Shown piece by piece: positions 63,001 to 64,000 of a stretch of 64,000 nucleotides of DNA (positions within the stretch are counted from its first letter, which is position 1; every line of letters starts with the position of its first letter). The notes under the pieces are model-generated. The model made no database searches. It saw only the letters and a program-made list of their open reading frames with translations, and had not been told where the DNA came from. Source of the DNA: Gautieria morchelliformis. Taxonomy: Eukaryota > Basidiomycota > Agaricomycetes > Gomphales > Gomphaceae. The position numbers and the translations under genes were made by a program. Location of the stretch: contig WHVA01000495.1 of assembly GCA_015179125.1 (NCBI GenBank), positions 1-64,000 of the forward strand. Direction: 5' to 3'.

Positions 63001-64000
63001 TTACCAAAACATCAAACGAAAGGGTATCAGAGACACTCGGCACTTCCGTGGGCTCAGGATCCTCGTCTCTTGCCAAAACATCAGATGCAAGGGTATCAGA
63101 GACACTCGGCGCTCCCGTGGGCTCAGGATCCTCATCTCTTCCCAAAACATCAACCGAAAGGGTATCAGAGACACTCGGCGCTCCCGTGGGCTCAGGATCC
63201 TCGTCTGTCGCCAAAACATCAAACGAAGGGGTATCAGAAAATACAGAAGAACCAAGTAATAGTCATGAGGCTGCGGGAGATCCACATTCCGAGCCCTTCT
63301 CTCTTACCGACGATGAGCTTGATGAATCCACTTCCGATAAGCCACCACGTTCTCCTACGACTTCCCTTTCTGAAGTGGAATCGGAGACACCTGAGAATAT
63401 ACCACTGCCTGAAACCCCGACTCCTCGTTCGACGCCGGCATCAGCACCGACACCGACGCCGTCGTCCCCGCCTCCAAAGCTTTCTGCAGTTGATGGAGTT
63501 CCCCCCCTGCCAACTCATTCCCCCCCTATATCGGTTGCGGATAAATCCAATACAACCACACCTCCTGGATCGCCGGAAAAGCCTCCGGGGCCGATTCCAG
63601 CACCTTTAGCTCCAAAGCCAATTATTCCTCCGTCAACGGTGTCCTCTTTTGGTTTTGGTTTAGGTCGACCCTCATCGCGTCCGATTCGAAGCTCTCCGTT
63701 GACTAGTGCACCTATCACCAGCACAAACGAGGAAGATCCTGTGCTAGACGTTACACCTTCCAAGTCAGCCCCAGCAATCGTCAATTTCAAGCCTGTAGAA
63801 CCCAAGACGCCACTCGGACAGGCCTTATCGCCCACCACCGTTCCAGCCACTGAGCCCCTGCTTAGCTCTGGAAATGGCACATCCAGTTCCGCAAACCGTC
63901 GACCAATGACGCCCCCACTGCTGGGTACCTCACCAGCTCCAGGCGCTGGGTCGACAACTTTAAGGGGTCCTTTTGTTTTGGGTCAGCCCCAGGCTCTTCC
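60021..64000 (+). CDS. NUP159: FG nucleoporin NUP159/NUP214-like (3' end outside window)
   Basis: Cytoplasmic-face nuclear pore protein; its N-terminal propeller docks the Dbp5 helicase for mRNA export. Start MESSNIAQITAPGAAPTQ. Propeller blades: LRLLNKHGRIRLSTQPIDY, SSLLAVGSQKACLAAA, DILLTTLSEFRTVVESG, VPGTPNIVKFALNDERLMVGFVDG, LVYNTSDLYAPGRNQ, ELVAILRGVHGQEPGHHVDVLDVQQFKHVAGWRKGVDLN, ISWSPKGKQIAIGLQSGDILSY and WVNFTLEE. From about 61,770 a Ser/Phe/Gly-rich FG region (SAFGTSS, STFGSPAFGQ, PAFGQSGF), then a 23-residue repeat array, then a Pro/Ser-rich part open to the window end. About five introns before 60,930. The frame slips by one base between VDG and LVYN (near 60,557). Confidence 0.88.
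62157..62800 (+). repeat. Large in-frame repeat of NUP159 FG region (315-318 bp, two copies plus a start)
   Basis: The stretch GGFAAFANQG...STFGTAASPSGPQSAFGAGG...PAFGQSGFSSS begins at 62,157, 62,472 and 62,790. The second copy follows the first after 315 bp and the third start comes after 318 bp, so the repeat is in frame (105-106 residues). The third copy is cut short by the next array. Confidence 0.85.
62828..63241 (+). repeat. 69-bp (23-residue) tandem repeat in NUP159, six copies
   Basis: Unit TLGAPVGSGSSSLAKTSNE plus RVSE, repeated six times with few changes (T or N, T or P or V, D for N). No FG in the unit. DNA identity between units is high, so the array is young and likely variable in length between strains. 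Confidence 0.9.

Overview
The window looks like nuclear DNA of a mushroom-forming basidiomycete (Agaricomycetes). The reasons are short (50-70 bp) GT-AG introns, a fused three-domain tryptophan enzyme, a NoxR-type NADPH oxidase regulator, a basidiomycete-style sugar transporter, and Helitron, Ty1/copia, Ty3/gypsy and PIF/Harbinger elements. I see no tRNA or rRNA gene, no CRISPR array and no operon-like layout. The species cannot be told from the sequence.

Left half, about 1-34,300: a nested pile of mobile elements with no host gene that I can support. Two Helitrons lie head to tail on the minus strand (copy A 1-2096, cut by the window edge; copy B 2097-8110, with a decayed Rep/helicase). They are followed by a third Helitron tail (8111-8278), a solo-LTR-like block (8279-8838) and a gene-less Helitron (8839 to about 16,345). 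That last element has been split by a pristine Ty1/copia element (9237-14493; LTRs identical by eye, 5-bp target duplication, intact 1414-residue Gag-Pol). Next comes a PIF/Harbinger element (about 16,352-20,116) with a transposase gene and a convergent Myb-like gene, and a small inverted-repeat element sits in its transposase intron. A broken second copia (about 20,117-25,490) and a broken gypsy (25,566-30,745) are interrupted by four solo LTRs with perfect 5-bp target duplications. A gypsy gag and LTR (32,106-33,988) lie in a further Helitron tail whose CTAG end is at 34,299.

Right half, 34,300-64,000: compact host genes. In order they are an aldo-keto reductase (+), a secreted histidine acid phosphatase (+), an MFS sugar transporter (-), trifunctional TRP1 (+), NoxR (-), a phytase-like histidine acid phosphatase (+), a large uncharacterised low-complexity protein (-), a MARVEL-type membrane protein (-), a CCDC174-like protein (-), COX12 (-), PRP18 (+), an Lsb1/Pin3-like SH3 protein (-), and the start of an NUP159/NUP214-type FG nucleoporin (+, runs off the window). 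Two divergent pairs (COX12/PRP18 and SH3/NUP159) have start codons less than 90 bp apart. The genes are mostly housekeeping and do not form one pathway. The two phosphatases and the sugar transporter would fit nutrient uptake.

Most notable: the fresh copia element primes from the anticodon arm of initiator tRNA-Met, and its own start codon lies inside that primer site, so the site spells the complement of the CAT anticodon. Other points are exact CTAG/TC head-to-tail Helitron junctions, a GC-AG first intron after a 12-nt exon in NoxR, and a possible PRP18 leader intron that overlaps the COX12 promoter. Several intron phases or frames disagree by one base in otherwise good genes, so some small-indel sequence error is possible. 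Coordinates, motifs and repeats were read by eye, and exon structures were inferred from splice signals and family knowledge.
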